A stretch of DNA of 64,000 bases from UBA4729 sp038236865 (GCA_038236865.1 JBBRZI010000001.1:1-64000), one strand, 5' to 3'. Numbered from the stretch's first letter, positions 53,307-61,717 are shown. Translations and numbers: made by a program. The notes: generated by a model from the sequence alone, not told the origin.

Positions 53307-53831
53307 CTAATTAGCAGCTTTGGCTTCGAGCCCTTTGAGTAAGCCGTGCAAATTACCGGACAAACTGCTCATGACGCCATTGATTGGGCCGTTGAGGGTG
53401 TTAATGAGTCCAGCAATTAGCGCGTCCTTGCTTGGAAGGGTCGCGAGCACTTTGACGTTGGCGGCATCGATAAACGTGCCGTCGGGGGTAATACCGCCGA
53501 CAAATTGTAGTGTCGGGTTGGCTTTGGCAAACGTGTGCAGGGTTTGGGCCGAAGCAACTTCGTCCTCGGCATTGAAGGCGTACAATAGCATACCTTCGAG
53601 CGCACCCGTTTCAACACTTTTTAAGGCGTCAGACTGCTGCAAGGCTTTAATGACCAAGCGGTTTTTGACGACTTTAACTTTCGTGCCGTTAGCCCGAGCA
53701 TCGCGGCGTAAACTCTGGAGAGCTTTGACCGTGGTGCCTTCGAACTTAGCGACGACTGTCAGCTTAGAAGCGCTCAGTAGAGCGGCAACTTCAGCGACGA
53801 TGACGTCTTTTTCTTGTTTTGTCAGTGCCAT
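53307..53831 (-). CDS. rplJ: Ribosomal protein L10
   Basis: 174 aa from the ATG at 53831 with AGGAG upstream. L10 pattern: MALTKQEKDVIVAEVAALLS, VAKFEGTTVKALQSLRRDAR, KVKVVKNRLVIKALQ, and a C-terminal helix for L12 binding (SSLSGNLHGLLKGLEAKA). Preceded by an L10-type leader and its own promoter. The stalk operon rplJL is separate from rplKA here. Confidence 0.97.
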   Translation of the reverse strand: MALTKQEKDVIVAEVAALLSASKLTVVAKFEGTTVKALQSLRRDARANGTKVKVVKNRLVIKALQQSDALKSVETGALEGMLLYAFNAEDEVASAQTLHTFAKANPTLQFVGGITPDGTFIDAANVKVLATLPSKDALIAGLINTLNGPINGVMSSLSGNLHGLLKGLEAKAAN

Positions 53832-53970
53832 AAGGAAGTATCTCCTGCTTATGTTGTTGGTGCATAGTGATCGACCACAGCTATGCGTTAGCTTGTTTCG
53901 TTGCCAAACAAAAACGTCTTTAAACGGTTGGTTCAAAGACGTTCAAACACTCTTTGCAGAGTTTGTTTGT

Positions 53971-54014
53971 ACCTCGGCGACATAATTAAGGCCTAAGCCC
54001 GTCGCTGTCTCTGG
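53971..54014 (-). promoter_or_regulatory. L10 (rplJ) autoregulatory leader
   Basis: Minus strand: CCAGAGACAGCGAC, a short hairpin GGGCTTAGGCC, TTAATT, then GTCGCCGAGGT. The AGACAGC...TTAAT...GCCGAGGT arrangement is the hallmark of the L10 leader, bound by L10(L12)4 in other bacteria. Stems AGCGAC/GTCGC pair. Two further hairpins lie downstream (53944-53965 and 53914-53942) and could act as an expression switch. Confidence 0.85.
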
Positions 54015-54027
54015 CAACTTACTGGGT

Positions 54028-54056
54028 ATTCTACACTACTGCAGGCTGTCGGTCAA
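54028..54056 (-). promoter_or_regulatory. Promoter of rplJL
   Basis: Minus-strand TTGACC (54051-54056), 17-bp spacer, TAGAAT (54028-54033). It sits in the 3' end of ilvA and starts transcription just ahead of the L10 leader. Confidence 0.82.
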
Positions 54057-55341
54057 TCTGTTGGGCCGCCGCCAGGTCGTATAAATAATCCAGTTTTGAG
54101 CCATCGATATTTTTACCGGTCCGCAAAACGGCAAATCTGCCGACCGGTCCATGCTGACGAACGTACTGCCACAGGCCAGCCAGCGCAACTGCGCCGGTCG
54201 CTTCGGTCGGAAGCCCATTCTGGTGGAGCTCGACAACCGCCCGAGCGATGGATTGGTCGGTGACGTTAACCATAGCCACCGCCGGCGTTAGGTTTTGAAG
54301 AATATTGAATGTCTGGTGACCGGGTTGGACGGCAGCCCCCTCGACGACGGTTTTGAGGTCGGGCGATTCAGTGTATTCTCCGGCCCGCAGCGAACGCGTC
54401 ATACCATTGGCCCCCACCGGCTCGACCCCAACGACCTGAATGTCCGGTCGAACTTCGCCGAGGTACCGGGCAATACCGGCCAGTAACCCACCACCGCCAA
54501 CCGGCACGACTAGATGGGTGAAATCGGCGTTCTGCTGCAGCAGCTCGGCGGCCAGTGTCGCCTGCCCTATCATGATCTGTTCGTCGTCATAAGGCGCAAT
54601 AACCGTTAACTCCGGACGATCATGTAGTAATTGGCGGCAATAGCGGCTGGCGGCCTCGAACGTCGTACCGGCTAGCACCACGTGCGCACCGTACGCTTCC
54701 ACACCGGTAACTTTTACGCGTGGCGTATTGACGGGCATGACTAGCGTGGCGGCCGTGCCGAGCAGTTGGGCACTATGGGCGACGCCTTGGGCGTGGTTGC
54801 CGGCACTGACGGCAATAACCCCACCAGCTCGTTGCTCGGCGGACAATTGTCGCAGGCTGTTGTAGGCGCCACGTATTTTAAAGGCCCCGACTGTTTGATC
54901 GGCATCGTGTTTCATCTGCATGGTAAGACGACTACCATCCGACGTCGAGGTATAAGAGCTGAAGTTCGTACGAATCACGACAGTGGCCATCGCTTGTTGG
55001 GCCCGCAGCACCTCGAGCGCGTAGGGTCCAAGTGTCTCGACGCCGGCTACACCCAAGCGTTGCGCGGCTTTTTCGATGGCCAGTATGTCGCGCCGGGCCG
55101 GCGAATCATAGCCGTAGCCGAACATCGGGTCACCCGGCTCGTCTTGGTGGAGTCGCTGCCAGTCAGCTGGCAAAACGGCGTAGTCGACTCGACTGACGAG
55201 ATCATCCGGTATATCCGGGAACCCAGCGACCTCTGCAGCCGCGGCGAGGTGTAATGTCGATGGCAGTTGGCGAAACTGGCGCGGCACCCGTTGGTGATAG
55301 GGCTGAAGTTCGTTATAGAGCGCGGGGCTGAGTTCTGGCAT
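54031..55341 (-). CDS. ilvA: Threonine dehydratase (fold-type II PLP enzyme)
   Basis: 436 aa from the ATG at 55341 (GGAGG 5 nt upstream). PLP lysine K155 in GAFKIRGAYN, VSAGNHAQGVA, and the phosphate loop VGGGGLLAG. It deaminates threonine to 2-oxobutyrate, the entry to isoleucine. An N-terminal extension of about 110 residues precedes the catalytic core, and no C-terminal ACT-like regulatory domain is visible. Regulation instead appears transcriptional: an Ile-rich leader peptide and attenuator lie directly upstream. Other PLP eliminases of the family cannot be fully excluded. Confidence 0.88.
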   Translation of the reverse strand: MPELSPALYNELQPYHQRVPRQFRQLPSTLHLAAAAEVAGFPDIPDDLVSRVDYAVLPADWQRLHQDEPGDPMFGYGYDSPARRDILAIEKAAQRLGVAGVETLGPYALEVLRAQQAMATVVIRTNFSSYTSTSDGSRLTMQMKHDADQTVGAFKIRGAYNSLRQLSAEQRAGGVIAVSAGNHAQGVAHSAQLLGTAATLVMPVNTPRVKVTGVEAYGAHVVLAGTTFEAASRYCRQLLHDRPELTVIAPYDDEQIMIGQATLAAELLQQNADFTHLVVPVGGGGLLAGIARYLGEVRPDIQVVGVEPVGANGMTRSLRAGEYTESPDLKTVVEGAAVQPGHQTFNILQNLTPAVAMVNVTDQSIARAVVELHQNGLPTEATGAVALAGLWQYVRQHGPVGRFAVLRTGKNIDGSKLDYLYDLAAAQQIDRQPAVV

Positions 55342-55354
55342 GTTGTCCTCCAAC

Positions 55355-55381
55355 AAAAAAAGCTTCCGGGTGGAAGCTTTT
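55355..55381 (-). terminator. Attenuator terminator before ilvA
   Basis: Minus strand AAAAGCTTCC-ACCC-GGAAGCTTTT ending in a seven-T run, 3 nt ahead of the ilvA ribosome site. A rival pairing exists: GGTTGAAGCT in the leader (55412-55421) can pair with AGCTTCCACC (55369-55378) in 9 of 10 positions, which would break the terminator. Confidence 0.88.
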
Positions 55382-55399
55382 GATTAATCTCTTATGTAA

Positions 55400-55501
55400 T
55401 TATTTGTGTCTAGCTTCAACCCTAATCGGTGTCATCTCAATGATGCCGAACATAATTTGGAGGTTAATAATCAAGGCCGAAACCTTCGCTAGTTTTAACA
55501 T
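55400..55501 (-). CDS. ilvA leader peptide, Ile-rich
   Basis: 33 codons starting MLKLAKVSALIINLQIMFG. Six are Ile (two ATT-ATT/ATC-ATT pairs and two single ATT), and 12 are Ile, Leu or Val. It ends 19 nt before the attenuator hairpin of ilvA. TTGACA-N17-TAAAGT places the transcription start at the ATG, so the leader peptide itself is leaderless. Ribosome stalling at Ile codons would leave the antiterminator arm free when Ile is scarce. This is the layout of ilv-type transcription attenuation. Confidence 0.82.
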   Translation of the reverse strand: MLKLAKVSALIINLQIMFGIIEMTPIRVEARHK

Positions 55502-55508
55502 GGTATCG

Positions 55509-55537
55509 ACTTTACGCTTACGCCTGCCACCTGTCAA
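55509..55537 (-). promoter_or_regulatory. Promoter of ilvA leader transcript
   Basis: Minus-strand consensus TTGACA (55532-55537), 17-bp spacer, TAAAGT (55509-55514), 7 nt to the leader ATG. Confidence 0.87.
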
Positions 55538-55717
55538 CCTCGCTTTGCGTCGCCGCACATACCAGGCGCAGCGGCCCGCTGCCACATCTATTGCTTTGGT
55601 TTTGAAGCTGCTAGCAGCAATCCCCGGCTCACCTACGGTAAAACACTGGTCGCCATGTCCGGCTGGACCACCGCCCGCGGGCTTTTCTGCCTAGAGCTAG
55701 TTACCCGTTAGCTTGGT

Positions 55718-55746
55718 TTGACATTGGTTGCGCTTCAAAATAGTAT
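55718..55746 (+). promoter_or_regulatory. Strong promoter of 55951 leader
   Basis: TTGACA (55718-55723), 17-bp spacer, TAGTAT (55741-55746). Start expected near 55753, giving a leader of about 200 nt before the gene at 55951. Confidence 0.85.
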
Positions 55747-55861
55747 TGCTTTTTACATCAATATTGTGTATCTTAATAATCGTGACAACCTTTATTACCA
55801 ACTATTCTCTGCCTGCCTGCAAGCACTTTATGGCTCGATTGATGGTGTTGCCCGAATAACT

Positions 55862-55936
55862 GGAATCCGATTGTACTGATACACCAAATAACGAAACACA
55901 CAAAAACGGATTCCAAAACTTAGGAATCCGTTTTTT
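55862..55936 (+). promoter_or_regulatory. Three-segment transcription attenuator
   Basis: GGAATCCG (55862-55869), CGGATTCC (55907-55914) and GGAATCCG (55923-55930) followed by TTTTTT. Segments 2 and 3 form an A-rich/T-rich intrinsic terminator; segments 1 and 2 form the rival antiterminator. A nine-codon reading frame (ATG 55830 to TAA 55859) ends 2 nt before segment 1, and a 37-codon GTG frame (55766-55879) runs across it. If it always terminates, the product would be a small RNA of about 184 nt. Confidence 0.78.
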
Positions 55937-55950
55937 ACTGAGCACGACAT

Positions 55951-56646
55951 ATGACCCACACCGACCAATTATTTAGACTACTACCGACGAGCACCGAAAG
56001 CCCGTATCTTCGCGGTAGCTTACACCACATCTTTCGAGAGCTGTTCAACGGATCGAACGCCGGCTTCAAGCCGAATGATTTTGTAACCGATAAAGATGTC
56101 TTTTTTGTCTGTCAGGCGGCCTTGGGCAACCAACATGTTCGCCAACGGCGTGAGCTGCTGGTCGCCGAGGTACAGACAGAGCGCTCAGCTCAAGCCGCGC
56201 AGAGAATAGCCAGTCTCAAGTTGGCCGAACAACAGACCCACGCGACACGTATCAGCCTGCAAGCGTTGCATATTGCCAGCGGTGTAGCCCAGTTCGTCGA
56301 AGAACCGCGCACCCCGAAAGCCGTGAAGCATATATATTTACCCCTCTGTAGCCAAGAGGCGGTTGATATTTATGATGGAGTCTGGCAGCACCTCGGTGCC
56401 TACGCGGCCGAGTTGAATTTACTAGCGGACGGGGCCGAGGGATCAGTTGCGGCTCGCTTTGATCATAACTTATCTGGGGCAGCTAGCCTCGAACTCGCCG
56501 CCGCGGCCGGCACGCCGGTGCAGCTCGCTCAATTGCAGGATGTCGGCATCTTTGGTGATTTACAAGGCACGATCAACACGCCGATCGGTATCGATTTAAG
56601 GCTTCAGCAGTTGCCAGTGGCGCGGCACCTACGGCTACTCACTTAA
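55951..56646 (+). CDS. Hypothetical protein under attenuator control
   Basis: 231 aa, no family recognised. A soluble protein with a helical middle (ERSAQAAQRIASLKLAEQQT) and a mixed C-terminal half containing VKHIYLPLCSQEAVDIYDG and GIFGDLQGTINTPIGIDL. No signal or TM segments. The ATG is 14 nt past the terminator T-run, without a clear ribosome site. It converges with tmk-thyX, overlapping by 12 bp. Confidence 0.6.
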   Translation: MTHTDQLFRLLPTSTESPYLRGSLHHIFRELFNGSNAGFKPNDFVTDKDVFFVCQAALGNQHVRQRRELLVAEVQTERSAQAAQRIASLKLAEQQTHATRISLQALHIASGVAQFVEEPRTPKAVKHIYLPLCSQEAVDIYDGVWQHLGAYAAELNLLADGAEGSVAARFDHNLSGAASLELAAAAGTPVQLAQLQDVGIFGDLQGTINTPIGIDLRLQQLPVARHLRLLT

Positions 56647-58983
56647 CTGTTCGAGCTTGTACTGGGTGTAGCGCTCGGCGGCGAGTCGGGTGAGCGCCTC
56701 ATCTTCGTCACTATTGACGAAGCGCATTGCCGCTGCCATCAAAGGATGAACAGTGGCTAGTTGCTCGTGCATCTGTAATACGAGTTTACGATAGCCGGGA
56801 TGGCCCTGGGGGCTGGTACGGAGTTCATGCAGATGAAAGGCTTCGCGGGCGTTATAGGTGACTTTCCAGCGCATTTTGTGACCGAGTAGCGTGGCGTACT
56901 GGGCTTCCAGCTGATAGCCGGCTTGCTGAAGGACGCTATAGAGTTTGAGGCTGAGCTCAAAACAAGTATCAAATTGGGCGCTCAGGCCGGCTTCGTCTAT
57001 CAAACTCGGTGTTTCGTAGCCAAAACGGGGCGACAGCTGTTGCCAGGCCAGATCGTCGACCATGCGGTGGCGTTGTAAGTCGCGGAAAATGCCGTAATCA
57101 CACACTAGATCCCAACTGTAGTGAGCTTTTTCGATAGCTCGGCCCGGGCGGTGGCGTCGGTTGAGCCGTTCGCCAGCGTAGGCCGTAAAGATTTCGACCT
57201 TTTTATCGTAGGGCATAGTAGCGACTTCGGCCTGGATGTCTTTGAGCGGCAGGTTGCTATGTTCGTAGAGCATATCCGCCACCAGATTCAGTTCGTTCTT
57301 GGGCCAGTACTCATTGAGGCTGACGGCTCCAGCCGGCGCGGCGTAATTATCGGGTAGACACTCGGCGGCAAGCGCGGCCACCCGCTGGGCGGTGGTAGCC
57401 CGATAGGCGATGATAGCGCCGCCCCGTTCAGGCTTATCGGCCCGTTCGAGTAGTACCGGGATAACCTTACGCGCTTCGGTCAGCATAGTTTGGCCGGTGG
57501 CGCGGGCTTCGGGCAGCGCATCGCTCAATAAGTGCATAATCAGGCTCTCCAGCGCTTGGCCAGAGGCATAGATACCGACGGTTGAGGTGGTTGAAACGGG
57601 CAGCACTGACCGAACTGCGTCACAGGCTTGGGCGCGGGTTGCAGCTTGCCAGGCGCTATCTTGCTCGGCTGTGGGAACAGTTGACTTGGCCCGGACATAC
57701 TCGGTCAGACGGCGCACCATGGCCGAATAGAGGTCAAAGATGGCGTCCATCGCGGCGCGGTACTGCTGGGCGACGGCCGGCGTGAATTCTGGCGGAACGA
57801 AGTAGCGGTAGTGCCCGGTGGCATCCTTTTGGTCAAAGTAGATATAACGCGTTGATTGTTCGAGGTACGACGCCAAGCGCCCCCACTCCAACTTTTTGGT
57901 CAAGATGTTGCTGGCGTTCTCGACGACCAGATGGATACCGGCGAGCTGTTGCACCGAGTCGTCGCCATAGGCCGTGATGACGCGTCGCAGTAGGTTACCA
58001 TCTTTACCGGCTTTGCCGGCAAATTCATCGAGCAGCGTAATGCGCATGTCGTCACCGCGCCGACTGAGGCGGGCCATAGCCGCCGCAATTGTGACGGGGC
58101 TGAGCTTGTCGTTAAAGGCGTAGACGTTGCCGTCAACATTACTAATCGCCGCCGCCAGGTAGTCGCGGCCGGCGCTGGTGATTGCGGTTCGGCCGCTGGC
58201 GTCCTTTTGAACAAGTGTTGCCGCCGCTGTTGGTTCAACGCTCACGGCTGGGAGTGGCGTAATCTCTAAAGGTGGTTCATGCGGCGCAGGCAGCTCTTTT
58301 TGGGCAATGATGTCCTTAACCGAAACTGATGCGGCGCTAGCAGCGGGTACAGTTTTGCGATTGGCCAGCTCAACCGACACTAGTTTCCAAATCGCGTCGG
58401 CCACAGTTGCTTCGTCATCAGTTGCGAACACGACCGGTAGATTGCGCTGCTTGGCTTCCCATAGGTAACCGGCCCGGACGCGCTCTAAAAAGCCTTCGTC
58501 GAGGTTGTCGAAGCGCTCGGCGCTATAGCGGTTTTTGGCGCGAGCCTTGAGCATAGCCGCCGGAGCGTCGAGTACGATACAGAGGTCGGGTTCCATGTCG
58601 GCGACCGCAAAACTAATTATCGTATTGATGATTTGATAATCAGGCACGTCACCGCGACCGTAGTACTGAATAGCGAGAGTCGTCAGGTAATTACGGTCAA
58701 CGAGGCAGATGACTCCCTGCTCGACACTTTGTTTGATGATTTGCAATGATTCCGAACGAGCGGCGTTGTAGAGCAACACTTCGGTGCGGGTATTCATCGG
58801 GTAGTGCGGATCTTGCGTCAATTGGCGAATTGCCCGAGCGGTCAGGTTACTCTGGCTATCTGGTTCACGCATGGTGCGCACCGGCAAACCGGCGGCTTGC
58901 AAGCGGCGAGCCAGTTCGAGTAGTTGGGTTGACTTGCCGACACCTTCCGGACCTTCGATGACGATGTATTTGCCTTTAATCAT
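56635..58983 (-). CDS. tmk-thyX: Thymidylate kinase fused to two ThyX-like domains
   Basis: 782 aa. Residues 1-205 are dTMP kinase: P-loop EGPEGVGKST (10-19), DRN motif near 96. A Pro/Ala linker (206-260) follows. Residues 265-520 are a first ThyX-like domain whose signature is degenerate (EWGRLASYLEQSTRY, 366-380). Residues 545-775 are a second ThyX domain with RHR (638-640) and SPRFGY (651-656). ThyX makes dTMP from dUMP with FAD, methylene-THF and NADPH; Tmk makes dTDP. One polypeptide thus joins consecutive steps. It overlaps the dCTP deaminase gene by 8 nt, completing a dCTP to dTDP unit. Confidence 0.9.
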   Translation of the reverse strand: MIKGKYIVIEGPEGVGKSTQLLELARRLQAAGLPVRTMREPDSQSNLTARAIRQLTQDPHYPMNTRTEVLLYNAARSESLQIIKQSVEQGVICLVDRNYLTTLAIQYYGRGDVPDYQIINTIISFAVADMEPDLCIVLDAPAAMLKARAKNRYSAERFDNLDEGFLERVRAGYLWEAKQRNLPVVFATDDEATVADAIWKLVSVELANRKTVPAASAASVSVKDIIAQKELPAPHEPPLEITPLPAVSVEPTAAATLVQKDASGRTAITSAGRDYLAAAISNVDGNVYAFNDKLSPVTIAAAMARLSRRGDDMRITLLDEFAGKAGKDGNLLRRVITAYGDDSVQQLAGIHLVVENASNILTKKLEWGRLASYLEQSTRYIYFDQKDATGHYRYFVPPEFTPAVAQQYRAAMDAIFDLYSAMVRRLTEYVRAKSTVPTAEQDSAWQAATRAQACDAVRSVLPVSTTSTVGIYASGQALESLIMHLLSDALPEARATGQTMLTEARKVIPVLLERADKPERGGAIIAYRATTAQRVAALAAECLPDNYAAPAGAVSLNEYWPKNELNLVADMLYEHSNLPLKDIQAEVATMPYDKKVEIFTAYAGERLNRRHRPGRAIEKAHYSWDLVCDYGIFRDLQRHRMVDDLAWQQLSPRFGYETPSLIDEAGLSAQFDTCFELSLKLYSVLQQAGYQLEAQYATLLGHKMRWKVTYNAREAFHLHELRTSPQGHPGYRKLVLQMHEQLATVHPLMAAAMRFVNSDEDEALTRLAAERYTQYKLEQLSE

Positions 58984-59692
58984 AAAATAGCCCGTCGATT
59001 GGCTGGGGCAATGCGCGGCTGTCGCGGTAGGCTTTGGGGAGCATCATATCGGGCGACCAGGTTTTAATAATCGTCTCGATATCACTGCCCTGTTGGTATT
59101 TACCACTAAATTCGTCGTCGCGACCGGCGCCATAGTTACCGTCGACGGGACCGGTTTCGTGAAAGACAATCTGCGCGAAGCGTTCGCCGACCGGCAGGAG
59201 CACCGTTTCACGGTCGTTGAGATTATAGATTTCGAGCGTCAGGCGGTTGATGTAGCCGGGATCGATCCAGCCGGCGTCAAAACAGACGGCAATACCGTTG
59301 CGGCCCCAGCTCGAGCGGCTGCGGACTTCGCAGGCACCGGGTGGTCGAATGCCGAAGAACTCATGCGTGTGGGCCAATATACGTTCGCCCGGTTTGAGGC
59401 TAATGACCGGGTGATCGAGTGGGATATTGTTGACGGGCTTAAAACCGTTGAGGGCGCACCATTCACCGTGAGGCATGGCGTGATACGGCCCATCAAAGTA
59501 GCGCTCCACGTCTTCTTTGTCGAACGGGTTGTAGATTGTCCGGTCATTCATGCGCTCAATCCGGTAATAGTAATAGCCGAGCGTCACATCGAGGCTGGCG
59601 TGGCTGACATGCTTCGGATTGAATGGGTGGCATACAATATGATCATCTGCGATCGCCTGACGTATCTGAATGTTACTGAATACCGACACCAT
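58976..59692 (-). CDS. dcd: dCTP deaminase family protein
   Basis: 238 aa, somewhat longer than usual Dcd. Trimeric dUTPase-like fold with EVRSRSSWGRNGIAVCFDAG, YINRLTLEIYN (catalytic Glu), VGERFAQIVFHE and a C-terminal GKYQQG. It would turn dCTP into dUTP (or dUMP if bifunctional), feeding ThyX in the overlapping next gene. GGAGG lies very close (3 nt) to the ATG, so the adjacent GTG is a possible start. Confidence 0.85.
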   Translation of the reverse strand: MVSVFSNIQIRQAIADDHIVCHPFNPKHVSHASLDVTLGYYYYRIERMNDRTIYNPFDKEDVERYFDGPYHAMPHGEWCALNGFKPVNNIPLDHPVISLKPGERILAHTHEFFGIRPPGACEVRSRSSWGRNGIAVCFDAGWIDPGYINRLTLEIYNLNDRETVLLPVGERFAQIVFHETGPVDGNYGAGRDDEFSGKYQQGSDIETIIKTWSPDMMLPKAYRDSRALPQPIDGLFYD

Positions 59693-59831
59693 TAGCCTCC
59701 GTGTTTCGTTCTATTGTAGGTGACTACTCAGTAGTTATGCAAGCACAATAATAATGTGATTTTTACGCAAATAGGTGTCGTGCCACTCATGCTTATTATA
59801 ATAGTCGGTTTTCGGGTACAATGAGCGAGTC

Positions 59832-61532
59832 ATGGCAGTGCCTACTTATATCAAAAGTCAGTTACGGGTGCGCGAGCGTTTTGGGCTACAGCTCGTGGCT
59901 TTTGTCGTCGCGGCCCATGGTAGCTTTGTCCTGATCGTGACGCTGGTTGAATTGATCGCCACCCGGCACGCCGCCCATCTGTCGGGCACGACAATTAACG
60001 TCTCAATTATGATCGGCTTGAGCTTACTGTACTTGAGCGGCCTGTTGCACCGGCTCAAGCGCACCGCCTGGCTGGCCACGATTATGAGCTACGTTGTGTA
60101 TCTTGGCGTGAACTTAAGCAGCCTAATTCGAAGTCTGGGGATGGATGACCTGTCGGCCGGGCGCGTCATCCGAGTAGTTATTCTGCCGGTTAGCATTCTA
60201 GCTTTACTGGTCATGCTCCGGTCCCACTACACCGTAAAAAGCGATATTCAAGGCTTTCGGACGGCCGTTCGGACGGCTGGGCTCGTCATTGTCGTGGCTT
60301 TTATGTACGGCCTCGCTGGCTTCAGCTTACTCGATACCTCCGATTTTCATCAGGAAATATCAGTCGGCCGAGCCGCCCAATACACGGTTGACCGCTTCTA
60401 CTTGACGACTAATAAACCGCTCGTGCCAGCGACGCGGCGGGCAAAACTATTCACTGATTCGCTCTCGGTCATCAGCATTGGGGCAGCCATCTACGCCGCC
60501 GCGGCTTTCTTCCAGCCTATCCGCTTGCGCCTGAGTGATCAGACTCAAAACCGCCGCCGGCTGCTGGACCTGCTCAAGCAGGGCGGCGGCCGCAGTGAAG
60601 ATTATTTTAAGCTGTGGCCCCACGACAAACAGTTCTTTTTTAACGACGCTGGCACGAGCGGACTCGCCTATCACGTCCGGCACGGTGTGGCCTTGTGCCT
60701 GGGGGACCCAGCCGGTCAGCCGCGGACGTACGCTACGCTAATTACGGCGTTCGGGGCCGTCTGTCAGAGCAACGACTGGTTACCGGCCTTCGTCCACATT
60801 GAGCCGACGCACCGCAAGCTGTACATCCGACACGGCTATAGTCTGCAAAAGATTGGCCAGGAAGCCGTCGTCGATATTGCCCATTTCCAGGCCGACGTCG
60901 TCCGCAATAAATATTTTCGACATATCAATAACAAATTTACGAAACTCGGCTATATCTGCGAGCTGCTGGCGCCGCCCCATAACCCGGCAACAATGACACG
61001 GCTCAAAACTGTGTCCGATCAGTGGCTCAGCCAGGGCGGGCGGGCGGAACGAGGCTTTGTGATGGGTTACTTTAGCGATGCATATATGCAGCAGTGCTCG
61101 ATTATGGTCGTGCGTGACTCGGCCGGAGAGGTGCAGGCCTTCTTGAACCAATTGCCGGCGGATTTTGATGAGCAAGAAGCCACCTATGATTTACTCCGCC
61201 ACAGTGACGCCAGCCCCGGCAACATCAACGACTATCTCTTATTAAACTTCATTGCCTATTTGAGTACGCAGCCGCAGCAACGTCTGAATCTTGGTCTCTG
61301 CCCCCTCGCCGGGCTCGGTAAGGGCGACGACACCAAATCTGTGGTTGATTCTATCCTGCGCTTTGTCTATGCCAATGGGGACCGGCTGTATTCCTTCAAG
61401 GGTTTGCTCCGGTTTAAGGCCAAATACGAACCAACCTGGCGTGATCGCTATGTCGCTTACCAAGGCGGGCTCCGTGGACTGACACGCACCACCAATGCGC
61501 TCGTCGGCGTGATGCGCGTCAAGCAACCCTAG
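59832..61532 (+). CDS. MprF-like membrane protein with DUF2156 aminoacyltransferase domain
   Basis: 566 aa. About six TM helices (15-235), then a GNAT-like lysylphosphatidylglycerol synthase C-terminal domain (about 260-550): GVALCLGDPAGQP, PAFVHIEPTHRKLYIRHGY, IGQEAVVDI, NKYFRHINNKFTKLGY and LNLGLCPLAGLG. MprF enzymes transfer Lys or Ala from tRNA to phosphatidylglycerol, changing surface charge; the number of TM helices is below full-length MprF, and flippase-like proteins are encoded separately at 3864 and 14080. TACAAT (59817-59822) ends 9 nt before the ATG. Confidence 0.85.
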   Translation: MAVPTYIKSQLRVRERFGLQLVAFVVAAHGSFVLIVTLVELIATRHAAHLSGTTINVSIMIGLSLLYLSGLLHRLKRTAWLATIMSYVVYLGVNLSSLIRSLGMDDLSAGRVIRVVILPVSILALLVMLRSHYTVKSDIQGFRTAVRTAGLVIVVAFMYGLAGFSLLDTSDFHQEISVGRAAQYTVDRFYLTTNKPLVPATRRAKLFTDSLSVISIGAAIYAAAAFFQPIRLRLSDQTQNRRRLLDLLKQGGGRSEDYFKLWPHDKQFFFNDAGTSGLAYHVRHGVALCLGDPAGQPRTYATLITAFGAVCQSNDWLPAFVHIEPTHRKLYIRHGYSLQKIGQEAVVDIAHFQADVVRNKYFRHINNKFTKLGYICELLAPPHNPATMTRLKTVSDQWLSQGGRAERGFVMGYFSDAYMQQCSIMVVRDSAGEVQAFLNQLPADFDEQEATYDLLRHSDASPGNINDYLLLNFIAYLSTQPQQRLNLGLCPLAGLGKGDDTKSVVDSILRFVYANGDRLYSFKGLLRFKAKYEPTWRDRYVAYQGGLRGLTRTTNALVGVMRVKQP

Positions 61533-61656
61533 GCCGCGCCCAAGACAAGTGTCGGCCTAGCTGCGGCGGCGTAGACCTGCGTTCGTACATTTACGGGCCG
61601 TCAGGCTTGTGTATGACGGGGGAATTGAGATTAGGTCCAAGCCTACGGTCGCAAAA

Positions 61657-61698
61657 CAGCGCCAGCGAGCAACATGAGGTGTTACCCGCCTGGCGCTG
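61657..61698. repeat. Inverted repeat between convergent genes
   Basis: CAGCGCCAG (61657-61665) and CTGGCGCTG (61690-61698) form a perfect 9-bp stem with a 24-nt loop, just past the rplA stop. There is no clear T-run; possibly a weak terminator for rplKA. Confidence 0.5.
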
Positions 61699-61717
61699 CA
61701 AGGTGTCGGTATCTGAC

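Noticed and set aside
53320..53985. Long open frame on the plus strand opposite rplJ
   Set aside because: It mirrors a certain ribosomal gene, has a skewed Ser/Leu/Thr composition and no promoter or ribosome site.
54766..55254. 162-codon plus-strand frame opposite ilvA
   Set aside because: Shadow of ilvA codon bias; no family features.
55380..55694. 104-codon plus-strand frame in the ilvA upstream region
   Set aside because: It overlaps the attenuator and leader peptide on the other strand and has no initiation signal.
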